From JANMES01 sp038329865 (GTDB lineage: Bacteria; Planctomycetota; Phycisphaerae; Tepidisphaerales; Tepidisphaeraceae), in NCBI GenBank assembly GCA_038329865.1, contig JBBQNK010000007.1, positions 1 to 64,000 of the forward strand: a DNA stretch of 64,000 nucleotides. The letters run 5' to 3'. Position numbers and translations under genes: made by a program. The notes under the pieces were generated by a model, which ran no database searches, had not been told where the DNA came from, and worked only from the letters and a program-made list of their open reading frames with translations. Each line of letters opens with the position of its first letter. Position 1 is the stretch's first letter. Of the stretch, positions 24,495 through 33,436 are shown piece after piece.

Positions 24495-26675
24495 ATGTCG
24501 CGTGGGACTGAATTTCCATCCGCGAGTTTGCACGAGTTTCCTACGGTTAAGCCTGTATCAATCCTGCCCGATATTCGAACTGTACCGGGAGCTTTCGCTC
24601 CAGTGCCGGCGATACCCAGAGGCTACATGCGTGCATTGATCGTGGATGACGACGAACTGTCCCTGGAAATTCTCCAGGACGTACTCGTCCAGCTCGGCTA
24701 CGAAGTTGAGCGCGCGAGTAATGGCCGCGAAGCGCTCTCGCGGCTTCGCAAGCACTCCATCCACCTCGTCGTGACCGACTGGGAAATGCCGGAAATGAAC
24801 GGCCTGGAACTCTGCCGGGCCATCCGCGAAGAGGACTTCGACGGGTACGTTTACGTCATCATGCTCACCAGCCGCGACGGCGGGCAGCAGAAAATCGAAG
24901 GCCTGCACGGCGGCGCCGACGCGTTCCTGCTCAAGCCGCTCAACCCGGAAGAACTCCTCGTCAGCCTGAAGACGGCCGAGCGAATTTTGAGCCTGGAGAC
25001 GCGCGACCTGGCGATGTTCGCGTTGGCCAAGCTCTCGGAAAGCCGCGACCCGGAAACCGGCGCTCACATCGAGCGCGTGCAGAGCTACGCCCGACTGCTG
25101 GCGCAGTTCCTTTCCACGACCGACCGCTACCACGACGTGATCACCCCCGAATTCACGCGGCTGATCTTTCAGACCAGCCCGCTGCACGACATCGGCAAGG
25201 TCGGCATCCCCGACTCGGTGCTGCTGAAACCGGGCAAGCTCAGCGAAGAGGAAATGGAAGTCATGCGCACGCACCCGAACCTCGGTGCGCAGACGTTAGA
25301 CGCTTCGCTGCAGCGATTCCCGCACGTCGGCTTTTTGCAGATGGCCCGCGACATCGCCCTCTCGCACCACGAACACTGGGACGGCAACGGCTACCCGAAT
25401 AAATTGAGCGGCCGCGACATTCCGCTGGCGGCGCGTATCGTCGCGCTGGCGGACGTCTATGACGCATTGACCAGCCGGCGCGTTTATCGCGAGGCGATGT
25501 CGCACGCGCAATCGCGGACACTGATCGTCCGCGAGCGCGGTACGCATTTCGATCCCGACGTCATCGACGCGTTCCTGAAGACCGAAGGCGAATTCATCGC
25601 CATCCACGAGCGCTTCAAGGACGAGCACAAAGTCGAAGCAGACCGTTGCATGCTTCCGCAGCTGCTGGCTAAGACATTCGTCGAGCCGCTCAGCCGAGTG
25701 CTCGTGGTGGATGATGACGCAGCCGTCTGTGCGGTGCTCAGCAATTTCCTCAACGCCCACGGCGTAGATTGCGTGACGGCCGCCGACGGCACCGAGGCGC
25801 TGGCGCTGTTCGACCTGCACCAGCCGCGGCTGATTATTTCCGACTGGACGATGCCCGGCATCGACGGCCTCGAGCTCTGCCGGCGCGTGCGAACGCGTGC
25901 GGGCGGCAGCCACGTTCACTTCATCATGCTGACAATGCACGCGGAGGAGGACGACCTGTCGCGCGCGTTCGACGCGGGCGTGGACGACTTCCTCGCCAAG
26001 CCGTTCAACGGCGCCGCGATGATGGCTCGCCTTCGCGCCGGCCTGCGGGCGGTGGCGCTTTACGACGAAATCTCGCAACGACACCTCGGCTCGCGCAAGC
26101 TCAACGAACAGCTTACGAACCTGAACAACCGACTCGAGAAGCTCGCGATCACCGACGACCTCACCGGCCTGTACAACCGCCGCCAGGCGATGCACCGGCT
26201 CGAAGAACACTGGACAATGTCCGACCGCCACCATCGCCCGATGTCGATCGTCAGCATCGACGTCGACTTCTTCAAACAGATCAACGACAAGTTCGGCCAC
26301 ACCGCCGGCGACATGGTCCTGCAGGCCGTCGGCACGCTGCTCAAGCAATGTGTGCGCAGCAACGACACCGTCTCACGCATCGGCGGCGAGGAATTTCTGC
26401 TGATCCTGCCCTGCCAGACATTGCAGGAAGCCGAAGTGTGTGCCCAGCGTTGCCGCGAAATGATCGAGAAGCACAAATTCATCTGCGGCGAACACAAGGT
26501 CCGCGCCACGATCAGCGCCGGCATCTCCTGCCGCCGGGCCGACATGCAGATGTGCGCCGAACTTCTCCGCGAAGCCGACGAAGCGCTCTACGCCGCCAAG
26601 AACTCCGGCCGCAACACCATCCGCCTGGCCCGCAGCGAGCCGACTCCGAAGGCCCTGCCGACCGCCGCGGCATAG
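24495..26675 (+). CDS. REC-HD-GYP-REC-GGDEF cyclic-di-GMP protein
   Basis: 726-residue regulator carrying both a c-di-GMP phosphodiesterase and a diguanylate cyclase. Order: REC1 (about 45-165, Asp95 in TDWEMPEMNG); HD-GYP with SESRDPETGAHIERVQSYA, HDIGK and HHEHWDGNGYP (about 185-375); REC2 (about 393-515, Asp in ISDWTMPGIDG); coiled coil; GGDEF domain with the active-type sequence GGEEF. RSND lies five residues before GGEEF, the position of the RxxD inhibitory site. Both catalytic domains look intact. ATG at 24495 gives a 44-residue N-terminal extension; ATG at 24627 would begin at the receiver. Confidence 0.92.
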   Translation: MSRGTEFPSASLHEFPTVKPVSILPDIRTVPGAFAPVPAIPRGYMRALIVDDDELSLEILQDVLVQLGYEVERASNGREALSRLRKHSIHLVVTDWEMPEMNGLELCRAIREEDFDGYVYVIMLTSRDGGQQKIEGLHGGADAFLLKPLNPEELLVSLKTAERILSLETRDLAMFALAKLSESRDPETGAHIERVQSYARLLAQFLSTTDRYHDVITPEFTRLIFQTSPLHDIGKVGIPDSVLLKPGKLSEEEMEVMRTHPNLGAQTLDASLQRFPHVGFLQMARDIALSHHEHWDGNGYPNKLSGRDIPLAARIVALADVYDALTSRRVYREAMSHAQSRTLIVRERGTHFDPDVIDAFLKTEGEFIAIHERFKDEHKVEADRCMLPQLLAKTFVEPLSRVLVVDDDAAVCAVLSNFLNAHGVDCVTAADGTEALALFDLHQPRLIISDWTMPGIDGLELCRRVRTRAGGSHVHFIMLTMHAEEDDLSRAFDAGVDDFLAKPFNGAAMMARLRAGLRAVALYDEISQRHLGSRKLNEQLTNLNNRLEKLAITDDLTGLYNRRQAMHRLEEHWTMSDRHHRPMSIVSIDVDFFKQINDKFGHTAGDMVLQAVGTLLKQCVRSNDTVSRIGGEEFLLILPCQTLQEAEVCAQRCREMIEKHKFICGEHKVRATISAGISCRRADMQMCAELLREADEALYAAKNSGRNTIRLARSEPTPKALPTAAA

Positions 26676-26730
26676 TGCTTTTCCCGCCTAATGCAGATCA
26701 ACCGAAGCGGAAGCTTGTAATTGTTCCGAA

Positions 26731-26791
26731 GCCGCGAACGCCAGTTCGCGGTCATAGAGATTCTGCGAGACCGCAAACTGGCGTTCGCGGC
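26731..26791. repeat. Inverted repeat between convergent genes
   Basis: Arms 26731-26753 and 26769-26791 (23 bases, GCCGCGAACGCCAGTTCGCG-type) pair with about two mismatches. It lies between the c-di-GMP gene (+) and the TonB receptor gene (-), so it may act as a two-way terminator. Each arm has a nested GCGAACGCCAGTTCGC palindrome. Confidence 0.82.
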
Positions 26792-26825
26792 TAAGTAAAA
26801 ACGCTGCGACCTCACTAATCGAGCC

Positions 26826-28958
26826 CTAAAACTTATAGCTGAAGCTGATCATGAACTCCGGATTCGGATAGTTCAGGGTCGTCTCGACCTGGTTGTCGGC
26901 ATTTTCACGCGGCAGGTGAGCGTAGTTGCCGAAGAGGTTGTAAATGCCCGCCTGGAACGTCCACCCTTTGTAAAAATCACGCGAGGTGAATACCACGTTG
27001 GTGATGAACGTCGGATCGGTGTATTGGCCGAGATTGTTCTTCATTTGGCCGACGATCTGCGGCTCGATGGCGAGGAAAGTATCCTTGCCGATGACCGGAA
27101 CCGCGATTGATGCGCCGGTGATCCACGTCGGCGAATGCGTGAGGGTCGCGCCGTCGTTTGTGGCGTGGCTGTACGTTGCGTAGAAGCGCATGCTCGTGCC
27201 GTCCTCCCACTTACGGCCGATTTCCGCCTCAAGCCCGTGCGCCCAGAGAGTGCCCAGGTTCTGCTGCTGCGATGAACCGTCGCCGAGCAATCCCGTATCG
27301 ATCGCGTCCTCCATTTTCCAGAGGTAACCGTCGAGCGATGTCTGCCATCCGCTGTGGAACTGCCGCTCCCATGCCACCTCGTAGGTGTCGATCTTTTCCG
27401 GTTTCAGATGCGGGTTGGCGTCCACGCCGCTTGGCGGGGGCGTCTGGTAAAGCAGATCCGAAAGTGTCGGACTGCGGAAAGCCGAGCCGTACAGCAGCTT
27501 AATCGTATCTTCTTTCGTCGGCGTAAAGATCGCGGCGACGCGCGGGCTCACGTTCGAACCCACGCGCTGCACCTGATCGAACCGTCCACCAACCGTAACG
27601 CTCAGCCACGGTGTGAGGCGCTCTTCCCCCTCGGCGAACACGCCGAACGCCGAGTAGGAAGCAGGAACGTTCAGCACCGAACCGTCGATCGTGTCGTCAT
27701 CGTACTGCCGCGTGTGGATCGACTCCGTCGCATCCCCGCCGACGAGCAGGTGGAACGCCTTGGTCATCTGCCACCCGTAATGCACCTGCTGGCCGACCCA
27801 GTCGTCGTCGGCGTTGCTGTAGTAGGTGAACGGCTCAGTCGCCTGCGTGGTGTCGTAAGGAGATTTCAGCCGGAAATCGAACCGGCCGTAGTAGAGCATC
27901 GCGTGAATGTCCTGCGTTTCAGAAATCTGATGATCGAGGCGCAGCGTGACGTTCGTCCGGCGCTCTTCGAGGTTGCCGGGGTTGAAGAACGACGTCAGGT
28001 AAGTCGCCGTCGAGTCATCGGTCCTGCGGACGGCGGAATCCGCCTGCAGCGTCAGGTCGCCGTACTTGATTTTCGCGAAACCGGAGACGGCGGACTGGTC
28101 GTCGCCGTAGCGGATGTGCCCTTCGTTGTGGGCCGGGTCGTTCACGCCGTCGTACCTGATGTCGCGATCGCCGCGGGTGGAAAATCCGCCGACATCAGCC
28201 AGCACGTCCACGCCGTTTTTGAATTTTTCGCCGTACAGCACATTCGCGTGGGCCGTTTCGGAAGTGCCGCCTTCGATTTTCGTCACGATGCCATTCACGT
28301 CCGACCCGTCTTTCGTCACGACGTTAACGACGCCGAACATCGCATTGGTTCCGTACAGCGACGAGCCAGGCCCACGGATCACTTCAACGCGCTTCACCGC
28401 TTCCATCGGCACGACAAAGTTCGGATCGAGATGGCTCTGGCCGTAAATCAGTTCGTTGGTCGGCCGGCCGTCTTCGAGGACCAGGATGCGCGCGTTGGAA
28501 TCGCCAGGCCGCTGAAATCCGCGCACGCCGGCGAACGTGTTCAGCCCGTTGTTGTAGAGATAGAAACTCCGCTGCCCGCGCAGCACGTCGGCCAGCGATC
28601 GGTAGTTGAAGAGTTGAATGTCGTTCGCATCGACAACCGTGACCGACGCTGCCGCCTGGTGGACGGTCTGCTCGCGCATGCCGGCGGCGACGACGACGGG
28701 GATGTCCTTGAAGAGCATGAGCTCCGAGCCGTCATCGGAAAAAGGCGTGGACGTTTCCGCGTGCGCGCGGTCCGTCGCGGCCGGTGCCGCAATCGGCGCA
28801 GATGTCGGCGATACGCCCGCCGCCGGCTGCGTGGCGGGCAATGCGATCGAGTCAGACTCGGCCCCCGCGGCAGCCACGCAAGCGAGCGCGATCGTTCCCG
28901 CCGCTGCCAGCTGAAAAAGTGCTGTCCGTTTTCGCATGGTGTTCTCGATGGGCTTCAC
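26826..28958 (-). CDS. TonB-dependent outer-membrane receptor
   Basis: Outer-membrane active transporter of 710 residues. Signal peptide MRKRTALFQLAAAGTIALAC, a Pro/Ala/Thr-rich linker, plug domain (about 85-215) with ASVTVVDANDIQLFNYRSLADVLR and VKRVEVIRGPGSSLYGTNA, then a 22-strand-type barrel ending in the aromatic terminus PEFMISFSYKF. The plug sequence is of the vitamin/metal receptor type, but the ligand is unknown. GTG at 28958 overlaps the TGA of the hybrid kinase gene (GTGA), implying translational coupling; ATG at 28937 is the alternative start directly before the signal peptide. Confidence 0.9.
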   Translation of the reverse strand: MKPIENTMRKRTALFQLAAAGTIALACVAAAGAESDSIALPATQPAAGVSPTSAPIAAPAATDRAHAETSTPFSDDGSELMLFKDIPVVVAAGMREQTVHQAAASVTVVDANDIQLFNYRSLADVLRGQRSFYLYNNGLNTFAGVRGFQRPGDSNARILVLEDGRPTNELIYGQSHLDPNFVVPMEAVKRVEVIRGPGSSLYGTNAMFGVVNVVTKDGSDVNGIVTKIEGGTSETAHANVLYGEKFKNGVDVLADVGGFSTRGDRDIRYDGVNDPAHNEGHIRYGDDQSAVSGFAKIKYGDLTLQADSAVRRTDDSTATYLTSFFNPGNLEERRTNVTLRLDHQISETQDIHAMLYYGRFDFRLKSPYDTTQATEPFTYYSNADDDWVGQQVHYGWQMTKAFHLLVGGDATESIHTRQYDDDTIDGSVLNVPASYSAFGVFAEGEERLTPWLSVTVGGRFDQVQRVGSNVSPRVAAIFTPTKEDTIKLLYGSAFRSPTLSDLLYQTPPPSGVDANPHLKPEKIDTYEVAWERQFHSGWQTSLDGYLWKMEDAIDTGLLGDGSSQQQNLGTLWAHGLEAEIGRKWEDGTSMRFYATYSHATNDGATLTHSPTWITGASIAVPVIGKDTFLAIEPQIVGQMKNNLGQYTDPTFITNVVFTSRDFYKGWTFQAGIYNLFGNYAHLPRENADNQVETTLNYPNPEFMISFSYKF

Positions 28959-31849
28959 GCTGCCGCCGTATCTTTGTTCTTCGACGCAGATTCTGCCGGC
29001 GTGAGTTGAGCAATTGCAGTGGCGAGGAATTCGTGGAATCGGCGCGCCTCGTGGGCCAGCTCTTCGAGGGCGGCTTCAGTCTGCGACAGCGCGTCGGCCT
29101 TGGCGAGCTTTTCCAACTCCGCCGCGACGACCCGCACTTTTTCCGCCGACACATTCGCGGCCGAGCCTTTGATCTTGTGCGCCGAGGCCGCGACTGCCTT
29201 GGCGTCGCCGCGCGACATGCCTTCCAGCAGCGATTCGACGTCTTTCGTCAAACTCGTTTCGAAAATGTTGAGCGCCTTGGCCGCCAGCTTGCGATTGCCG
29301 AGGCAGCGCTGCTGCAGGGATTCGATATCGACGGCGGGATCGATGATCGGCTCGGCGGGCTGCGCCGGTTCGGGCGTGGCCGGCGTCGGCGCGGCGATCG
29401 GCGTAGCGCTGATCGCGGCCAGCCGTTCATTGCTCAGCTGGCGACGAATCGCCGCGAACAAATCCGCCGGCTCGATCGGCTTGGTGACGTAATCGTCCAT
29501 GCCCGCTGCAAGGCAGAGCTCGCGATCGCCCTTAATTGCGTTGGCGGTGAGCGCGATGATCGGGCGGTGCCGCCCGTCGCCGGCCTTTTCCTCGGCGGCG
29601 CGGATGGCGCGGGTGGCTTCGAAGCCGTCCAGCTCGGGCATCTGGCAGTCCATCAATATCACGTCGTGCGATTCACGCATCGCCGTGTCGAGCGCTTCCC
29701 GGCCGTTGACCACCATCGTGCACTGGCAGCCGGCGCTGCCGAGGAGTTCAGAGGCGACGAAGCGGTTCACCGCGTTGTCCTCGGCCAGCAGGATGCGCAC
29801 GCCGTCGAGCCGGATCGCGCCGGCCGACTTGGATTGCCCGTTGGCGGGGCCGCGCTCCGGGTCTTCGTGCGCTGCGAGTGAATTGACAATCGCGTCGTAC
29901 AACTGCGACGGAAGGGCCGGCTTGGTCAGGCAGGCGGCAAAGCCCATGCGGTTCATCTGCTCGACTTTCATCGGGTCGCCGATCGAGCTGAGGCTAATGA
30001 GGATCGTGTCGCGCGTTTTCGGGTTGGACTTGATCTCGTTCGCCAGCTCCATGCCGTCCTTTTTCGGCATGCGCATGTCGAGAATCGCAAAGCGGTACGG
30101 CTCACCGTCGGCGGTGGCGGCGTTGAGCATTTCCATCGCCTCTTTCGCCCCGCCGGCGATTTCCGCGCGCAGGCGCCAACTGGCGAGCAAGCCTTGCAGG
30201 ATTTCCCGGTTGGTCGCGTTGTCGTCGACCACCAGGGCACGCAGCCCGCGCGGATCGACGCCGATTTCCCGCTGCGTCGAGGCCGGCGTGGCGCGCTTTT
30301 CGAATCGAATGCGGATCCAGAAAGTGGAGCCTTTGCCCTCCTCGCTTTCAACGCCGATCTCGCCGCCCATCAGCCCGACGATGCGCTGCGAAATCGCCAG
30401 CCCAAGACCCGTGCCGCCGAACTTACGCGTCGTCGAGGCGTCCACCTGTGAGAAAGATTTAAACAACCGGCTCAGCCGCTCCGGCGGAATGCCAATGCCG
30501 CTGTCGCGCACGCTGATTTTCACCTGGGCGAGCGTGTCGGTCTCATCTTCGGTCTTGGCGTGAACGACGACCTCGCCCGTGTCGGTAAATTTGATCGCGT
30601 TGGTAACCAGATTCAGCACCACCTGCCGCAGCCGGGTCGGATCGCCGCAGACTGTTTTCGGCACGCGCTCACCGACATCACAAATCAGCTCGATGCCCTT
30701 GGTCTGGGCGCGCTCGCCGAGCATCTGCATCACGTTTTCGATCACTTCGTGCAGGTTGAAATCGGTCGAATCGAGATCGAGCTTGCCGGCCTCGATCTTG
30801 GAGAAATCGAGAATGTCATTGATCAACTCGAGCAGCGACCGCGCGGAGGACTTGGCGACATCGCAATACCGCCGCTGCTGCGGATTCGGCTCGGCCGTCA
30901 GGAGAAGATCGACCATGCCGATCACGCCGTTGAGCGGCGTACGCAATTCGTGCGACATGTTCGCCAGGAACAAGCTCTTGGCGCGGCTGGCTTCTTCGGC
31001 CACGGCGAGGGCTTTTTCCAGATCGATGGTGCGCTGCTTCACCTGCTCCTGTAGTGTGTCGGCGAAGTGGCGGAGCCGCAGGTCGCGACTTTGGACGGCC
31101 AGTCGCATGCCGTCGAACGACTGCCCGAGCCGGCCGATCTCGTCGTCGTGCGGGTCATTGATGGAAATGTCAAAATCCCCGCGCGAGATGGACTGGCTTG
31201 CGTCGGCCAGCGCCTGCAGGCGCGTCATCCACGGGTTGAGCGTGAGACAGAGCACGACCGCGCACAAAATCGCCGCGGCGGCAGCGGCGGCGATCGTGAA
31301 CCGGATCTGCTGCTGCTGGGCGAGGATCGTCGGCGCGGTGGAAAGGCAGACCACGACATTGCCGAGCACTTTCGCACTCGGCGTCGCGGCCTTGGTGGTG
31401 CTGCCCGCACCGGCGGGCTCGGCCTCGGCGTCGCCGCTGAATTCGTCGCGCTGCGCGTAAGCTTCGATCGCCCGCGCGCTGATCATGCCGCGATTCGGAT
31501 CGACCCCGCCGTGCGAAAACTCCTGCCACGCCTGCGCATCACGGACGGCCGTCGCCAGTGGTTTGGAGTTGGCGTTGTAGACTGCCACGAACAGCACGTT
31601 GTCTTCGCGGAGAAAGCTGGTGGTCAGGCGAGTGAGTTCCTTGGTATCTCCGACGGTAAGCGAAAGCTCCGAGGCGCGCGCCACGCCCAGCGCGACTGAA
31701 TCCGCCGTGCGGTGCTGCTCGGCCACGATTTGCCGCCCGATCTGCAAAATGCCCACGCTCGCCACGGCCGCGAGGGACAGAACCGTGATCGTGACGGTGA
31801 TTCCCGTAACTTTCGTGCGGAGGCTGACGCTTCGATACCACTTTCGCAT
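28955..31849 (-). CDS. BarA-like hybrid sensor kinase (HAMP-HisKA-HATPase-REC-REC-Hpt)
   Basis: Tripartite phosphorelay kinase, 964 residues. First membrane helix about 12-35, periplasmic sensor about 36-180, second helix about 183-205, HAMP about 205-260, coiled coil, HisKA with MSHELRTPLNGVIG, HATPase_c with VLNLVTNAIKFTDTG and FGGTGLGLAISQRIV, REC1 with ILDMRMPKKDG, REC2 with LMDCQMPELDG and YVTKPIEP, and a C-terminal Hpt domain with AASAHKIKGSAANV. The full relay is present in one chain. It lies between an ABC-type binding protein gene (3-base gap, GGAG Shine-Dalgarno inside the gap region) and the TonB receptor, suggesting the binding protein presents a ligand to it. Confidence 0.93.
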   Translation of the reverse strand: MRKWYRSVSLRTKVTGITVTITVLSLAAVASVGILQIGRQIVAEQHRTADSVALGVARASELSLTVGDTKELTRLTTSFLREDNVLFVAVYNANSKPLATAVRDAQAWQEFSHGGVDPNRGMISARAIEAYAQRDEFSGDAEAEPAGAGSTTKAATPSAKVLGNVVVCLSTAPTILAQQQQIRFTIAAAAAAAILCAVVLCLTLNPWMTRLQALADASQSISRGDFDISINDPHDDEIGRLGQSFDGMRLAVQSRDLRLRHFADTLQEQVKQRTIDLEKALAVAEEASRAKSLFLANMSHELRTPLNGVIGMVDLLLTAEPNPQQRRYCDVAKSSARSLLELINDILDFSKIEAGKLDLDSTDFNLHEVIENVMQMLGERAQTKGIELICDVGERVPKTVCGDPTRLRQVVLNLVTNAIKFTDTGEVVVHAKTEDETDTLAQVKISVRDSGIGIPPERLSRLFKSFSQVDASTTRKFGGTGLGLAISQRIVGLMGGEIGVESEEGKGSTFWIRIRFEKRATPASTQREIGVDPRGLRALVVDDNATNREILQGLLASWRLRAEIAGGAKEAMEMLNAATADGEPYRFAILDMRMPKKDGMELANEIKSNPKTRDTILISLSSIGDPMKVEQMNRMGFAACLTKPALPSQLYDAIVNSLAAHEDPERGPANGQSKSAGAIRLDGVRILLAEDNAVNRFVASELLGSAGCQCTMVVNGREALDTAMRESHDVILMDCQMPELDGFEATRAIRAAEEKAGDGRHRPIIALTANAIKGDRELCLAAGMDDYVTKPIEPADLFAAIRRQLSNERLAAISATPIAAPTPATPEPAQPAEPIIDPAVDIESLQQRCLGNRKLAAKALNIFETSLTKDVESLLEGMSRGDAKAVAASAHKIKGSAANVSAEKVRVVAAELEKLAKADALSQTEAALEELAHEARRFHEFLATAIAQLTPAESASKNKDTAAA

Positions 31850-31852
31850 GAT

Positions 31853-32824
31853 TTATTTCTCCGGCCGGTAAACGAAGGTGGCCCGGTCCGTGAGCGATGC
31901 GGGGATTTCCACACCGACTTGCTCGGCGACGATCAGATTGACCGCGATTTGAAATTCATCAGGCGGCACGGCGCCGGTCGGCGCTTTCTTTGAATCGGCG
32001 ATGACTTTCACGACCAAGTCCGCCACTTGCGCACCCTGTGCGCGCGGATCAACTCCAACGCCGATCAGCGCGCCCGCCCTTACAAATGCAGGTGAAAATC
32101 CCCATACCGGGAGCTTCGCCCGCAGCGCCGCCAGCAGCAGCGTTCGAACGGCGGCGGTGTCGTAAAGTTTCTGGTCGGCGGTGGTCCAGACGATGTCGAT
32201 TTTCTTCGTCGTCAACGCATCGATCGCGTCGGCCAGCGTCGGAAATTCATTCACGGCGACCGACTCCACCCGCCAGCCTTTGGGCATTGCGTTGCTCAAC
32301 GATTGGAGCGCGCTTTTTCCTTCGGGCGTGTCGGATCGATAGAGCGTGCCGACGACTCGCGCCTTGGGCAGGGCTTCAGCAATGAGCTTGAACTGCGCGG
32401 CGAGGGCGATGTCGGTCGTCACGCCGGTAGCGCTGCGACCTCCGAGCAGGCCTGCATCGGCGGCGTTGCTCACCAGGCAATACAAGAGCGGCGTTGAAGC
32501 GGGCAGTTCCTTATGCAGCCAATGCGCCGCCGATGTGCCGACAGCGACAACCGCATCGGGCTTGCCTATCACGGAATCAATTCTCTTTTGCGAAACGTCT
32601 TTCATGAGGACCGTTCGCATCGTGTAATGCTGCTTGGTGAGCTGATCGCGGAGCGCGGTCTCGGCTTGAACGTACGGCTCGGCATCAGACGCGCGAACGA
32701 TCACGACCTCGGCCGCCCGAACCGCCGCGCTGTGGAGGAGAATCAGCAACAGCGCGAGGAGTTGAATGGACCAGCGGCGCCGGCCGATGAATCCGCGCAC
32801 GCCCCAAGTGTGGGCGACGATCAC
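31853..32824 (-). CDS. ABC-type periplasmic binding protein (COG2984/TrpX-like)
   Basis: Exported solute-binding protein of 323 residues with signal peptide WSIQLLALLLILLHSAAVRA preceded by a basic stretch. Family features: AVVAVGTSAAHWLHKEL, LLYCLVSNAADAGLL, TGVTTDIALAAQFKLIAEALP, VVGTLYRSDTPEGKSAL, and a C-terminal VNLIVAEQVGVEIPASL. No permease or ATPase gene follows; a hybrid kinase and a TonB receptor do. In such settings the binding protein often serves as a sensor subunit, which is my inference here. Confidence 0.85.
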   Translation of the reverse strand: MIVAHTWGVRGFIGRRRWSIQLLALLLILLHSAAVRAAEVVIVRASDAEPYVQAETALRDQLTKQHYTMRTVLMKDVSQKRIDSVIGKPDAVVAVGTSAAHWLHKELPASTPLLYCLVSNAADAGLLGGRSATGVTTDIALAAQFKLIAEALPKARVVGTLYRSDTPEGKSALQSLSNAMPKGWRVESVAVNEFPTLADAIDALTTKKIDIVWTTADQKLYDTAAVRTLLLAALRAKLPVWGFSPAFVRAGALIGVGVDPRAQGAQVADLVVKVIADSKKAPTGAVPPDEFQIAVNLIVAEQVGVEIPASLTDRATFVYRPEK

Positions 32825-33089
32825 AGGCGGGATTTGCGCGGCCTTAAGAATGCGACTCCCGATCTGACGACAACTACGGCAATCTCTACCGACCCCGCCG
32901 ATGGAAAAAACGGCACGGCAGTTTCATCCAGTGTTTCGGCAGGAAAGAGAGTTCTTTATGAGCGGGGAAATCGCGCGTCTGATAACGAAACGGGAGGGAT
33001 GAGATCGGGCGATCTCGATTTGACTATCTATACAAAAAGCGATGGGTTATCGGCCGCGCAAATTTCGCAGGATAATTGGCCGCATCCGA

Positions 33090-33113
33090 TTGACCCGCGA
33101 ACGGCGGGTTCAA
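33090..33113 (-). terminator. Hairpin at the end of the sugar operon
   Basis: TTGA-CCCGC pairs with GCGGG-TTCAA with one bulged base, at the stop codon of the mutarotase gene. No T-run follows, so termination by this hairpin is only possible. Confidence 0.4.
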
Positions 33114-33436
33114 TCCATGTGAAATACTTCGCGCAGCTCCGCCGAGACCGGGCTGTTGTCAGGGTTGGCGGGCATCACGTCGGCCATGTGCAGCCACCAC
33201 TTTTTGCAGATCGGCGTTTGCGCGATGGCGCGCCAGCGCTCTTCGGACTCGATCTCCAGGTAGCCGAAGAGCTGCCGCGTCTGCGGGTGCAGGAAGATCG
33301 AGTAATTGTGCACGCCGTGCGCGGTCAGCGTGTCCTGAAGTTCCTTCCAGATCGGGCGATGGCGGCGCTCATACTCCTGCTCGCTGCCGGCGTTGACCTG
33401 CAGGACGAACGCTCTTCGAATCAGTTTTTGGCTCAC
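33110..33436 (-). CDS. rhaM: L-rhamnose mutarotase
   Basis: Catalyses alpha/beta interconversion of L-rhamnose (or a related deoxysugar) in the cytoplasm. The 108-residue product follows E. coli RhaM closely: RRAFVLQVNAGSEQEYERRH, PIWKEL, HGVHNYSIFL, VEIESEERW-type block (LEIESEERWRAIA), KKWWLHMADVMPANPDNSPV and a C-terminal EVFHMD. GTG at 33436 gives the family length and has AAGGG about 10 bases upstream; it starts 67 bases inside the sulfatase/sulfotransferase gene, so the two genes overlap in different frames. It is the last gene of the operon. Confidence 0.92.
   Translation of the reverse strand: MSQKLIRRAFVLQVNAGSEQEYERRHRPIWKELQDTLTAHGVHNYSIFLHPQTRQLFGYLEIESEERWRAIAQTPICKKWWLHMADVMPANPDNSPVSAELREVFHMD

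Noticed and set aside
27354..29009. Plus-strand frame of 551 codons opposite the TonB receptor
   Set aside because: No recognisable domain; His/Arg-rich shadow.
32825..33109. Cobalamin riboswitch upstream of the binding protein/TonB operon
   Set aside because: No B12-box-like sequence (GCCACTG on either strand) was found in the gap.
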